A stretch of DNA of 64,000 nt. Source: Ardenticatenales bacterium. GTDB lineage: Bacteria; Chloroflexota; Anaerolineae; Promineifilales; Promineifilaceae. The DNA is taken from positions 310,001-374,000 of the forward strand of contig JACKBL010000002.1 in the NCBI GenBank assembly GCA_020634515.1. Reading direction: 5' to 3'. Below the pieces are notes generated by a model. That model was given only the letters and a program-made list of their open reading frames with translations, did not search any database and was not told where the DNA came from. The position numbers and the translations under genes are program-made. Below are positions 34,440-43,727 of this stretch, in pieces (the stretch's first letter is position 1; every line of letters starts with the position of its first letter).

Positions 34440-35894
34440 ATGAGAGATTTACAACGACGAACAGGGATATTTACGTTCACGCTCTTGGCATCTTTGCTTT
34501 TCACGGGCATGGTTATGGGGGGGATGCGTCCGCGTGCGTCGGCGGCGGTGCAAACGGACCTTTCCGCTCTCTTTGCCGTACCGACGGGGGAGGAGATGGC
34601 GACCGTGCGCGCTGATTGGGTCGGGCGCCAACCCGTGTTGAGCGCCTGGACTGAGGTCACTTCGGGCACGGTGTTGGGGCATCAGATGATGATTGTTTCG
34701 CAACGCATCGACGGCGAATTGCATTACGGGGCAGTCCGTTTTCCCATTGGCTACGATCCTGCTCGCGCATATCCGGTGCTGATTTATAACCACAAGGGAA
34801 ACTATCTGTTTCTCGAAGCGGAGCTGGCGACATTGGATGCGGTTATTGCCGGCAACTGCCCCATCAACGAATTCATCTACGTTATGCCCTCCTTTCGCGG
34901 CGAATACATCTACTCCAGCCAGTTGGGGGGCACATATACCTCGCAAGGGGAGCAGAGCCGTCTCAACTATGATGTTGACGACAGCATGGCCTTGCTGACG
35001 GACGTGCTGGCGCACATTCCCGCTGCCGATCCGGCGCGTGTGGTTTCCCTGGGCGTCAGCCGCGGGGCGGGCGTTTCGTTGCTGCAAGGTGCGCGCGATG
35101 GGCGGGTGCGGCGGTTGGTTGACTATTTTGGCCCGGCGGACCTATTTTTGCCCTCGTTGCAGGCGGACGCGACCTATTGGGTGGACCACAACGCGCCGCC
35201 TCCCGACGCGGCCAACGACGTGGTGTTGGAACGGGTGATGGAGATTGTGTGGCCTTATGTGAATGGCAGCGCCACGCTGGCGGAGAGTCGCCAACTGTTA
35301 CTACAGAGTTCGGCCGTTTACTTTGTTGGTGACATGCCCCCGTTGCAAATACATCATGGGACGGCGGACGAAGCTGTGCCTATTGCGCATAGTTATAGCC
35401 TGGTGGGAAAGCTGGAGGCGTTGGGGGCGGAGGCGCCACCGTACACCTATTACGTGTACGTCGGGGGCGACCATAATATCGTGGATTTGTCGGGGAGTGG
35501 GGAGCGAGTGGTTTCGTTTGTATGTGAGTTGATTCCATCGACGGTGGCGGCGGCGGTGCGCAGCACACCGGTGCCGGTGGCGGCGGGTGATCCGCTGACC
35601 CTGATGGCGGTGGTGACGAATACGAATCAGGTGAGTCTGACGGCGGTGGTGACGGTGGAAGTGCCGGCATCCGTCATCCCCCCCACACCCGTCAACTGGC
35701 AAATCACCATCCCCGCGAACGAGACATGGACCGGAAGCGTCACCGTGCAGACCGCCCCCGATTATCTTGGCCCCCTGACGACACACCTCGTCGTCGTTAC
35801 CCGCGAAGGACCGACGGCGGAGGCCGATGACGAGAACGAAGCCCTTCCCTTTGTCATGCGCACCATCTTTTTGCCGCTGGTGCGCCGTCCCTGA
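34440..35894 (+). CDS. Secreted alpha/beta-hydrolase (S9-like) with C-terminal Ig-like domain
   Basis: 484 residues from ATG 34440, which gives the signal peptide ...LLASLLFTGMVMGG; upstream frame is not coding-like. The hydrolase core has the nucleophile SLGVSRGAGVSL, the acid in HHGTADEAVP and the base in VGGDHNIVD, as in prolyl-oligopeptidase-like hydrolases. Residues about 375-475 form a beta-sandwich of the DUF11/CARDB kind (VAAGDPLTLMAVVTNTNQVS). The last residues TIFLPLVRRP form a hydrophobic-then-basic tail seen on secreted Chloroflexota proteins, possibly a surface retention signal. Likely an exported esterase or peptidase. Confidence 0.78.
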   Translation: MRDLQRRTGIFTFTLLASLLFTGMVMGGMRPRASAAVQTDLSALFAVPTGEEMATVRADWVGRQPVLSAWTEVTSGTVLGHQMMIVSQRIDGELHYGAVRFPIGYDPARAYPVLIYNHKGNYLFLEAELATLDAVIAGNCPINEFIYVMPSFRGEYIYSSQLGGTYTSQGEQSRLNYDVDDSMALLTDVLAHIPAADPARVVSLGVSRGAGVSLLQGARDGRVRRLVDYFGPADLFLPSLQADATYWVDHNAPPPDAANDVVLERVMEIVWPYVNGSATLAESRQLLLQSSAVYFVGDMPPLQIHHGTADEAVPIAHSYSLVGKLEALGAEAPPYTYYVYVGGDHNIVDLSGSGERVVSFVCELIPSTVAAAVRSTPVPVAAGDPLTLMAVVTNTNQVSLTAVVTVEVPASVIPPTPVNWQITIPANETWTGSVTVQTAPDYLGPLTTHLVVVTREGPTAEADDENEALPFVMRTIFLPLVRRP

Positions 35895-35919
35895 GCCATT
35901 GCCCTGAATAAGCGCGCGG

Positions 35920-35970
35920 ACGAGCGCGGAAACACGCGGATTCAGGGGAGTCCGCGAAATCCGCGCTCGT
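35920..35970 (+). terminator. Hairpin after hydrolase gene
   Basis: ACGAGCGCGGA (35920-35930) pairs with TCCGCGCTCGT (35960-35970), with an inner CGCGGA/TCCGCG stem. It lies between two convergent genes and has no T-run. Confidence 0.55.
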
Positions 35971-36016
35971 GTCTATGCCTTGTGGCCTGGTGCGCGCCCG
36001 GTGGAAAAATACGTGG

Positions 36017-36529
36017 CTATTGCGTTGGCCGCGGGCGTGGGCGCAGAAGCAGGTACAGTCCGATGAGAATGAGGATGGCGGGGCCGACATACGCCAGGGA
36101 GGCGAGGACATCGTCAAAGATGCCGCCATAGAGGATGGCGAAGCCGACGATGCCCAGGATGACGCCGGGGATAAGCGGCCACCAGTGAACTTTCTCGGAA
36201 ACAAAAACCGAGAGGATGGTGATCAGGACCCAGCCGAGGGCGAAGGCGAGCAGGAATACGCCGCCTTCGTCTACGTCGGCGGGAAGCTGCCACGGACCGG
36301 CGATGAGCAGAGTTCCGATGCCCAGCCCGGCGAGGATGCCGCCGGGGATGATGGGACCGATTTGCCGCGCCACCAGTCCCCAAACGAGGAAGATGATGGC
36401 TAATGCCGGCAAAACATACACCCCCACGCTCTCCATATCCACAAACTGCATGACGAGGGCCACCAGACCGATTACGATCAAGACAATGCCCCCAACCAAT
36501 TGGTCACGTGTAAGTCTTCGGGTTGTCAT
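36017..36529 (-). CDS. Six-helix membrane protein, LiaF-TM/DUF5668-like repeats
   Basis: 170 residues from ATG 36529, chosen for GGAGC nearby and because it gives MTTRRLTRDQLVGGIVLIVIG; the longer frame upstream is not membrane-like. Hydrophobic hairpins occur in three similar blocks (GGIVLIVIGLVALV, LPALAIIFLVWGLV; GGILAGLGIGTLLIAG, LLAFALGWVLITIL; PGVILGIVGFAILYG, YVGPAILILIGLYLLL). The motif GGI/G-x-I-L-G-x-x-G suggests tandem LiaF-TM-type units. Function unknown. Confidence 0.65.
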   Translation of the reverse strand: MTTRRLTRDQLVGGIVLIVIGLVALVMQFVDMESVGVYVLPALAIIFLVWGLVARQIGPIIPGGILAGLGIGTLLIAGPWQLPADVDEGGVFLLAFALGWVLITILSVFVSEKVHWWPLIPGVILGIVGFAILYGGIFDDVLASLAYVGPAILILIGLYLLLRPRPRPTQ

Positions 36530-36969
36530 TTGCTTGCTCCTTTTGGCGAGAGACGCCACTAACCCTGCATATATCATAGGCAAAACGTGCCGGGAAGGGA
36601 CGTGACGAAAATCACCACCGGCTTGCGAGTTTGTCATCAGGCAGTAGAATCCAATGCAGGGGCATGATGGTGGCGACTGTCCACAATCACCTTTCCGGAG
36701 CAACTACTAACACGCTCTGGAGATTGGACCCATTTCAGCAGATGAAGTCGGTCCAATCTGGCTTAGGAACGGAAATTAAAGAAGACAACGAAGTTGTTTC
36801 CTTGCCGTTCCGGCAAACTGACGATGCAAGTCCGTACTTTATTTCATCGTCACGCCTTAGCCGTTATTTTCCGGAAAATGATGAGACGTCTTGTGCTTGA
36901 GATCGCGCTTCCGGGAAGATACGGATAGCGTTCCTTACTGGCTTGTGCCGGCATTCTTGTGAAACACCC
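36530..36969. other. Divergent intergenic region with family B and C elements
   Basis: 440 bp. A family B element spans about 36701-36770 (stem 36722-36758). A solo CTTCCGGGAAG arm of family C is at about 36907-36917. Promoters for the two flanking genes must be here but are not clear. Confidence 0.6.
36701..36770. repeat. Family B palindromic element, diverged copy
   Basis: CAACTACTAACACGCTCTGGAG on the left resembles the left arm of the copies at 2.8 and 54.7 kb. The stem GATTGGACC / GGTCCAATC (36722-36758) has mutated loop-side bases. The right side reads CTGGCTTAG, as in the copies at 54.7 and 59.2 kb. Confidence 0.65.
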
Positions 36970-37623
36970 ATGTACGAAATTCCCCTGTTCCCCTTAAAGA
37001 CCGTCCTCTTCCCCGGTATGCCGTTGTCGCTCCATATTTTTGAAGAGCGTTATAAGCAGATGATGCGCCAATGCTTACAGGAGCATATCCCATTTGGCGT
37101 GGTCCTCATTCAACACGGAGAAGAAGTGGGCGCGCCCGCACAGCCACACGTGGTTGGCTGCACGGCGCGGGTGACGCATGTGCAGCCGCTGGAAGATGGG
37201 CGCATGAATTTGCTGGCCGTGGGGCAGGATCGCTTCCGCATTCTTTCGCTGAAGCACGACAAGCCGTTTTTGGTGGGGGTGGTGGAGATTCTCCCGCTGC
37301 AAGTGGGGGACCGGGCGGTGCTGGCGGCGGAGGCGATGCGGCTGCGCCCGTTGGTGGAGCGGTATCTGGGGATTTTGGCGCAGGCCAATCAGATTGCGTA
37401 TAGCGCGGACCAACTTCCTGACGAGGCGGAGAAGTTTGCTTTTCTGGCGGCGGCATTGCTGCAAATGCCGGCAGCCAAAAAACAAGCCCTCCTCCATTTC
37501 GACAGCGACGCCAAGCTCTTGTCCGCCCTACGCGCCTGCTACCTGGAGGAACTGGCCGTCCTCAAGGCATTGCTCAAACCACAGGCCAACGACCTGGAAA
37601 CAGGCCCTTTCTCCCTCAACTAG
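36970..37623 (+). CDS. LON substrate-binding domain protein
   Basis: 217 residues from ATG 36970 (MYEIPLFPLKTVLFPGMPLSLHIFEERYKQM), the standard start of stand-alone LON N-terminal domain proteins. The domain (about 1-190) includes GVVLIQHGEE, GCTARVTHVQPLEDGRMNLLAVGQDRFRI and a helical C-terminal half. There is no ATPase or protease domain. Such proteins are common and probably act as substrate-recognition or adaptor modules in protein quality control; the precise role is not established. It is convergent with the GH3 gene. Confidence 0.88.
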   Translation: MYEIPLFPLKTVLFPGMPLSLHIFEERYKQMMRQCLQEHIPFGVVLIQHGEEVGAPAQPHVVGCTARVTHVQPLEDGRMNLLAVGQDRFRILSLKHDKPFLVGVVEILPLQVGDRAVLAAEAMRLRPLVERYLGILAQANQIAYSADQLPDEAEKFAFLAAALLQMPAAKKQALLHFDSDAKLLSALRACYLEELAVLKALLKPQANDLETGPFSLN

Positions 37624-37684
37624 CCCCTAACCTGGCCCTCTCTATGTTCCCCGAAAAGAGTTGGCGGAATCGGTGGGGATAGTC

Positions 37685-40195
37685 TCATCCATGATGTCGC
37701 CCTGCGGGTTGTGGTGAATTCTTCCACACAATGCTTTCGCGTAGACGAATATCGCGGGACGAACTGCCGACCAGCAACTCAAACTCGCCCGCCTCAACGG
37801 TCCAGCAGTGGGTGGCCGTGTCATAGAAAGCCAGCGCCGCCTGGTCCAGCAGCAGCGTGACCGTCCGCGTTTCGCCGGGTAGCAAATGCACTTTGGCAAA
37901 AGCCTTCAACTCTTGCGGCGGGCGGGCGACGCGGGCCGCCACGTCGCGCACATAAAGCTGCACCACTTCCTGGCCGGGAACGTTGCCGGCATTTGTGACA
38001 TCAACCTGCACCTCAATCCCGTCTCCGGGGCCAAATTCCGCGCCATTTAGCCGCAAATTGCTGAAGGCAAACGAGGTGTAGGACAGGCCGTGGCCGAAGG
38101 GAAACAGCGGCTCCATCTTCTTCTTATCGTAGTAGCGGTAGCCCACAAAAATCCCCTCCCCATACACCACTTTGCCGTTTTCGCCGGGGTAGTTCAGGTA
38201 CGCCGGATTGTCTTCCAGAGCGCGGGGAAACGTGATCGGCAGCTTGCCCGAGGGCGACACGTCGCCGAACAACACATCGGCCAGCGCGTGCCCGGCATCT
38301 TGCCCGCCATACCACTGCTGCACAACGGCGGGAACGGCGTCCACCCACGGCATCTCCACGGGCGACCCCACGTTGAGGACGACCACCGTACGCGGATTGG
38401 CGGCGGCGACACGCCGGATTAGCTCGTCTTGCTGCCGCGCCAGGGTCATATCCGCGCGGTCGAATCCCTCGCTTTCCCATTCCCGCGTTAGCCCGGCGAC
38501 CACGATGGCTGTATCCGCGCGCGCCGCCAGGTCCACGGCGGCCTGGATGGGGTCGTCGGGCATGGGGGGGGCGCAGCCCAGCCGCAGCGTGCGCCACGGA
38601 ATGGTGGGCGCGGTGATGTACTCAACCTGCAGCGCGACCGGCTTGTCCGGCGAGAGTTCGAGGGCAACGGTTGTTTGCAGATCGCGCTCTCCCTCCTGGC
38701 GGTGATCGATAACGACGACTCCGTCCAGCAGTAGCCGCGCCTGTCCGATACTCCAGAGATGCAGATGGTAAATGCCGGCACGCGGCACCGTCAAAACGCC
38801 GTCCAATCGCAGCGAAAAATGGGCCGGGTCCACATACGGATTGACCGTCCCAAACCAGGTGAGATGGCTCTTGCGCGCCGTCTCTTGCACGGCGGGGTCG
38901 CCGCTCAGGTCGAGATTGTGATAATACGAGAGCGTCAGGCCGTGGTCGGCCCCATCCGGGGTCGTGAGCCAGGCGGCATCAAGCAGCGGTGGCATCCGAT
39001 GAATGGGCGTACCCAATTCGTACGCAATGGTCACGTCGCCGGCGGCACGCGCCCGCAGCCCCTCCAGCGGCGAAACGGCGTAATGGGCATTCACCTGGGA
39101 GCTGCCGCCGCCCATGATGTTGGCCCAGAAGGCGTTTTCGCCGATGACGGCAATGGTCTGGGGTTGCGTCGGGTGCAGTGGAAGCAGATCGTTGTCGTTT
39201 TTGAGCAGGACGATGGCTTCCGTGGCCGCTTTGCGCGTCAGATCGGGTGGAGGAGGAGATGATGGGGGGGTGTTTTGTGCCGGCATGATGCCCGGCATGA
39301 TGCCCGGCATGATGCCCGGCATGATGCCCGGCATGATGCCCACCCGCGCCAGCAATCGCAACAAGCGACGTACCTTGTCATCGACCGCCGCTTCCGCCAA
39401 CGTCCCCGCTTCAACGTCCGCCACAATCGCCTCCGCCGTCATCCAGCGCGCCGGACCGGGCATTTCCACGTCCAGGCCGCCGCGGCGCACGCCCTCGCTG
39501 TAGGTTCCGTACCAGTCGGAAACGACCAGCCCATCATACCCCCACTTTCCTTTTAGCACCTCGTCCAACAGCCCGTGTTCGCTGGCATGAACGCCATTGA
39601 TGCGATTGTAGGCGCTCATGATGGCCCAGGGATTGGCCTTTTGCAGCGCGATGCGGAACGGCTCCAGGTAAATCTCGTGCAGCGGTCGTTCCGCCACCTG
39701 CGCGCTGATCGAAAACCGCTCAAATTCCTGATCGTTGCAGACAAAATGCTTGATACAGGCGGCCACCCCCCGGCTTTGCAGGCCATTGATGTAGGCCGCG
39801 GCCATCGTGCCGCTGAGGTAGGGGTCTTCGGCAAAGCATTCAAAGTTGCGCCCGGCGATGGGCGTGCGCGGGATGTTCACCGTGGGGGCCAGCAGCACGT
39901 TTGCCCGGCGGCGGCGAGCTTCCTCGGCCAGGGCCGCGCCCACCTGGGTGATCAGGTCGGGATTCCAGGTGGCGCCCAGGGCCACGCCCACAGGGAAGCA
40001 GACGGACGTGTCCCCCAGATTGTCGTCGGTTCCGCGCACGCCGTTGGGGCCGTCGCTCATGCGCGCGGCGGGGATGCCCGATTCGGGCAGGGCAACGGTG
40101 TGCCACATGTCGGCTCCGGCGAGGAGGGCGGCTTTTTGCGCCAGGGTGAGTTGTGTCAGCAGGCTATCGAGGTGTTGTGCTATGGTTGGGTTCAT
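37685..40195 (-). CDS. Glycoside hydrolase family 3 beta-glucosidase with PA14 domain
   Basis: 836 residues without signal peptide, so cytoplasmic. GH3 N-terminal barrel: ARMSDGPNGVRG, KHFVCNDQE, and the nucleophile in GLVVSDWYGTYSEG (Asp227). A PA14 carbohydrate-binding insert (about 400-540, VPRAGIYHLHLWSIGQARLLLDG) interrupts the C-terminal sandwich domain, and a fibronectin III-like domain closes the protein (VTNAGNVPGQEVVQLYV). Between barrel and second domain is a tandem MPGI repeat (about residues 284-303) coded by five perfect 12-bp units. Last gene of the beta-glucan locus: it should hydrolyse imported gluco-oligosaccharides to glucose. Confidence 0.93.
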   Translation of the reverse strand: MNPTIAQHLDSLLTQLTLAQKAALLAGADMWHTVALPESGIPAARMSDGPNGVRGTDDNLGDTSVCFPVGVALGATWNPDLITQVGAALAEEARRRRANVLLAPTVNIPRTPIAGRNFECFAEDPYLSGTMAAAYINGLQSRGVAACIKHFVCNDQEFERFSISAQVAERPLHEIYLEPFRIALQKANPWAIMSAYNRINGVHASEHGLLDEVLKGKWGYDGLVVSDWYGTYSEGVRRGGLDVEMPGPARWMTAEAIVADVEAGTLAEAAVDDKVRRLLRLLARVGIMPGIMPGIMPGIMPGIMPAQNTPPSSPPPPDLTRKAATEAIVLLKNDNDLLPLHPTQPQTIAVIGENAFWANIMGGGSSQVNAHYAVSPLEGLRARAAGDVTIAYELGTPIHRMPPLLDAAWLTTPDGADHGLTLSYYHNLDLSGDPAVQETARKSHLTWFGTVNPYVDPAHFSLRLDGVLTVPRAGIYHLHLWSIGQARLLLDGVVVIDHRQEGERDLQTTVALELSPDKPVALQVEYITAPTIPWRTLRLGCAPPMPDDPIQAAVDLAARADTAIVVAGLTREWESEGFDRADMTLARQQDELIRRVAAANPRTVVVLNVGSPVEMPWVDAVPAVVQQWYGGQDAGHALADVLFGDVSPSGKLPITFPRALEDNPAYLNYPGENGKVVYGEGIFVGYRYYDKKKMEPLFPFGHGLSYTSFAFSNLRLNGAEFGPGDGIEVQVDVTNAGNVPGQEVVQLYVRDVAARVARPPQELKAFAKVHLLPGETRTVTLLLDQAALAFYDTATHCWTVEAGEFELLVGSSSRDIRLRESIVWKNSPQPAGRHHG
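39287..39346. repeat. Five 12-bp tandem repeats inside GH3 gene
   Basis: Five identical copies of GATGCCCGGCAT, each coding MPGI on the minus strand, placed directly after a TGCCGGCA octamer. Because the unit is a multiple of three, copy number can change without breaking the frame. Confidence 0.9.
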
Positions 40196-40204
40196 GGGGG
40201 ATTG

Positions 40205-43200
40205 TCATAATGTGACCACGACTTGCAGCCGTACGATCTGACCGTCGCGGTGGAAAATGTGTTGGCTGATGGTTGGGTCCAGGCTTTGGCCGGGGATGGT
40301 TGTGGATTGGCCGTTGGCATAGGTGATGGTGATTTGGGGGTGTGTGCCGGCATCATAAATCACCGGCGTCTGGCAAAATGTGAAGGCAAGGGAGCCAACG
40401 GGCAGGGGGAATGTCTGCTGTTTCCCGTGGACATCGACGTAGGTGAAGGGGGTGGATGCCGGCAGGAACTCCTCTTCTCGGAGCAGCGTGGGCGCAAAGT
40501 GCAGCGCCCCCTGGCGCACAAACACGCCCAACTCGCCCCACCGGGTCAGGATTTCCTCCTTGACCTGGCCGGTCATGCCGGGCTGACGCGCGCCCGCGCC
40601 CGCCGGGGTGTGCGAGTAGGGATCGGTGGGGAAAGCGCCGTAGGCGGCAGGCGATTTGTTGAAGCCCAACCCCTGGCGTATGTCGGTGTAGGCGTGGGCG
40701 AGGGCCTGGATAATGCCGGCATCTTCTCCCCCATCCACCGCCGCCAGATAATTCTCCTGCACCGCCAAAAGCAGCTTCGCCACCATGTGCCAGTAAATGC
40801 TGCCCAGCCCCTCGTAGGCGAAAAACGTGCCGGAGCGACCGGTAAAAGCGTGGTGATTAAACGTGGCCTCAAACAAGTCCAGAATAAACGCGCGTTCGGC
40901 GGACACGAGATCGGCGTAGGCGGATTCCCGCGCCAGATTGTCCAGCGCATGGACCACCTGGGAAGCGTTGCGGAACGCGCCGTTGAAATGGTACGCGCCG
41001 TTTTCGTCGCGGATCAGCAGGCGGTGGTCCCCGTTGGCCGTTAATGCCCGCACCAGCGCCGAATCCGCCACTTGCGCCGCGGCAATGTTGTTTTTCTGGC
41101 GGAAACCGGGCAGGGTGCGGTGCGGATAGAGCAGGTAACTGTGCTGGTCGGCGCGATAGAGGTCGCTGTGGCGCAGGCTGTGCAGCAATGTGACCACCTC
41201 GGCGGCGGGCAGCAGGCCGGCGGAAAGAATGGCGACCTGCCCTTCCAGCATGGGGTACAGATGCCCTACGCGGACTTCGTTGCCTTCGAGCCGCAGAATG
41301 TTGTAGGCGTGGTAGAGGTTGTCCGGGCGGCGATTGGCGCGCAGGGTGTGTTCAATGTAGGTTTGCGCCAGGGAGAGGAAGTTTGCCAGGGTGGATGCCG
41401 GCAATTTCCGTTGGCTGGCGGGTGGTCCCTGGGCATAAATGGTGGCGCGATAGGCCGTGGCCGCCGCTCCCAACTCGTCCATCATCCCCCGCCGCGCCGT
41501 GCCGTCGAAGCCGGTTGCCAGGCAGGGCTGGTAGGCGGCAAAAGTAGCCTGCACGCGGGCGAAGAGGTCGGCCACCGCGCTGTTCACGGCAAATGCTTCG
41601 TCCGCGCCGGCGCGCAACTGCGTTTGCCAGAAGGCAATGAAGCGGCGCAAATAGGCGGTGGTGACGACGGAAAGCCCTTTGCCCACGAGGGCGTTGTTGG
41701 CGTCGTTCCACTCCGGGCGCTGCGTGTTCATCCAGATGCCGCCTTCGGGAACGAGGTTGGTGAGCTTGGCGAGCAGCAGGACGAGTAGTTTTTCCGCCAG
41801 GGTGACGTGCATGATGTTGCCGGCATCATCCCGATGCAGGCGGGCGTCTGTACCCAAGTCGGCCACGGCGGCTTCGATTTGCCGCTCGCTCTCCTCGTCG
41901 AAGACAATGGTGTTGTACCAGTCGGCCAACATTGCCTGGTAGGGGCGCAGGCGGTAGGGAACGTTGGCGTAGGCGAAGATGGGGCGGTTCCAAAGGCCGG
42001 CCAGCGCGCCCGGTCGCACCTGTTCGGCGATTTCCAGCAGTTTTTGCAGATAGATGATCTGGTGATCGCTCCAGTAGCCGATGTTGGCCCATGGGTTGTC
42101 GGGTTCGGGGCTTTCCCACTCAATGCCGGCACGGGTGATCCGGTACGGATTGTAGCCATCGGCGGTGGTGGCGTTCAGGAACTTGGCGATGATGCCTTCC
42201 AGATACGCCGGAAATGAAAGGGCCAATGGTTCCCAGTTCTGGAAAATATCGCGCCAGTTGCCCTGGTAATCCAGGTGCGGGGAGCCGTCCGCCTTTTTGA
42301 GATTGATGGAGAAGTGGTTCCACGGGCGGCTGGGGTCGCCGTGTCGGCGGCTGAAGGTGAGGGGCAGGTATTCGTAGGACAGGCGCAACAGGTCGGGGGC
42401 GTTGCTGGCGGCGGCGCTTTCGTGGAGTTCGTGGATGGTCATTTGTGCCGGCAAATCCGCGAACCACCGCCCATATCGATCCAACACCGCCCGATTCCGC
42501 ACCCGCGCGAAATCCAGCCAATCCGCCCGCTCAATCTGGTAGCCGTGCGCAAAAATCCCCCCGCGCATCACATTGAACAGCACGTTGGCGAAGTGGTGCG
42601 CCGTAGTCGTTTGCCGCGCCGAAACTTGCAGCCCATCGGCGGCGGCCACGTAGCGAACCAGGCCCTGCGTTCCCCGGGCAATATCCGCTTCGACTTCCTT
42701 TTCCACGGATGCCGCGTCCTGTCGCAGCAGGCGTTCCAGCCGCACCAGGGCCGCGCTATCCAGATTCACGTCGGCGGCCATGTGCCATCGCTGCTCCTGG
42801 CGCGGGTCCAGCGTCAAGGGGGCATAGACGAAGTAAGCGCCCGCTTTGCCGCACAGATCTTGCTCCGGCGTCAGCGGGCGACCCTGGCGAAAGGCATCGA
42901 GCTGCTCGTCGCAGAGCAGGTGGCAGCGGGCGTCCAGGCCGATCTGCCAGACTGCCGACGCTTTCAGCGATTCGCTCGGTTCCGCATGGTCGGTGAGGGT
43001 GGCGCTGAGGGCAAAGATGCCTAATCCGGTGGCCGGGTCCAACTCATTCCGCTTGTAAGCGTGCAACAGGCTGCTCAAAGAAGTTTGCAGCGCCGCCGTT
43101 GCCCCATAGGGCAGGACGTTGCGCAACCCGTCGAGGAGATCAACGTGACAGGCGTCGTCTCCGTCGTTCCGCAGCCATCCGCTCTTGATAAAGCCAAAAC

Positions 43201-43672
43201 GGTCGCCGGTGCGCCAGGCGATCCGTAAGGTAAGGCGGAGGTCGTGGTTGATCTCCTCGAAGATGAGTTTGTCGCCGTAGATGTTTTTGTAGAGGTGGCG
43301 TTCGCTGCGATAAACGCCGTCGTATCGCCGCGAGAATGGTTCCCAGAGATACGTGCGTCCCTGGCGCGTGACGCGCAGCACGCTTTTGCCGCCGGTCTGT
43401 TCGGCGTGCGCGGCGAGTTTGTCTTCCGTCTCGTAGGGGAATAGGGCGAAGTCGGCGTTGATGCGCCCGGCGGTCATGCCGCCGTTGCTGGCGATAAACA
43501 GCCAGTGGTCCGTATTGCTGACCAGGTTCATCAGGAAAGGGGGCATCTGGTCGTAATGACGGATGCGGTAGTACGTTTCGTTGAGGAAGGTGACGTACTC
43601 GCCTGTGCCGGCATATGTCTGTGTATGTAAGCGGGTTTTTCCCGCATAGAGTTCACCCTGAGGAGTCGTCAT
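40205..43672 (-). CDS. Probable beta-1,3-glucan phosphorylase, GH149/GH161 (GH94-related)
   Basis: 1155 residues, no signal peptide. The N-terminal part (YVTFLNETYYRIRHYDQMPPF, SNGGMTAGRINADFALFPYETEDKL) and the central block (NWRDIFQNWEPLALSFPAYLEG..NATTADGYNPYRIT..WANIGYWSDHQIIYLQKLLE) recall the large phosphorylases of clan GH-Q acting on beta-1,3-gluco-oligosaccharides. Those enzymes are about 1100 residues long, matching this one. By analogy with the FRDxxQD motif of GH94, Asp475 in WRDIFQ could be the general acid; this is inference. Context agrees: GH16 laminarinases upstream, GH3 downstream (9 bp). It would convert imported oligosaccharides to glucose-1-phosphate. The family call is from memory of motifs, not a search. 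Confidence 0.65.
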   Translation of the reverse strand: MTTPQGELYAGKTRLHTQTYAGTGEYVTFLNETYYRIRHYDQMPPFLMNLVSNTDHWLFIASNGGMTAGRINADFALFPYETEDKLAAHAEQTGGKSVLRVTRQGRTYLWEPFSRRYDGVYRSERHLYKNIYGDKLIFEEINHDLRLTLRIAWRTGDRFGFIKSGWLRNDGDDACHVDLLDGLRNVLPYGATAALQTSLSSLLHAYKRNELDPATGLGIFALSATLTDHAEPSESLKASAVWQIGLDARCHLLCDEQLDAFRQGRPLTPEQDLCGKAGAYFVYAPLTLDPRQEQRWHMAADVNLDSAALVRLERLLRQDAASVEKEVEADIARGTQGLVRYVAAADGLQVSARQTTTAHHFANVLFNVMRGGIFAHGYQIERADWLDFARVRNRAVLDRYGRWFADLPAQMTIHELHESAAASNAPDLLRLSYEYLPLTFSRRHGDPSRPWNHFSINLKKADGSPHLDYQGNWRDIFQNWEPLALSFPAYLEGIIAKFLNATTADGYNPYRITRAGIEWESPEPDNPWANIGYWSDHQIIYLQKLLEIAEQVRPGALAGLWNRPIFAYANVPYRLRPYQAMLADWYNTIVFDEESERQIEAAVADLGTDARLHRDDAGNIMHVTLAEKLLVLLLAKLTNLVPEGGIWMNTQRPEWNDANNALVGKGLSVVTTAYLRRFIAFWQTQLRAGADEAFAVNSAVADLFARVQATFAAYQPCLATGFDGTARRGMMDELGAAATAYRATIYAQGPPASQRKLPASTLANFLSLAQTYIEHTLRANRRPDNLYHAYNILRLEGNEVRVGHLYPMLEGQVAILSAGLLPAAEVVTLLHSLRHSDLYRADQHSYLLYPHRTLPGFRQKNNIAAAQVADSALVRALTANGDHRLLIRDENGAYHFNGAFRNASQVVHALDNLARESAYADLVSAERAFILDLFEATFNHHAFTGRSGTFFAYEGLGSIYWHMVAKLLLAVQENYLAAVDGGEDAGIIQALAHAYTDIRQGLGFNKSPAAYGAFPTDPYSHTPAGAGARQPGMTGQVKEEILTRWGELGVFVRQGALHFAPTLLREEEFLPASTPFTYVDVHGKQQTFPLPVGSLAFTFCQTPVIYDAGTHPQITITYANGQSTTIPGQSLDPTISQHIFHRDGQIVRLQVVVTL

Positions 43673-43727
43673 GGTTATCCAGAATGCAGGTTTGCCTGAT
43701 TTGTGGCCGCCTGATGAGTTGGCCGGA

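Noticed and set aside
39281..39346. Possible CRISPR-like or tandem regulatory array
   Set aside because: The units are contiguous 12-mers without spacers and are in frame within the GH3 gene.
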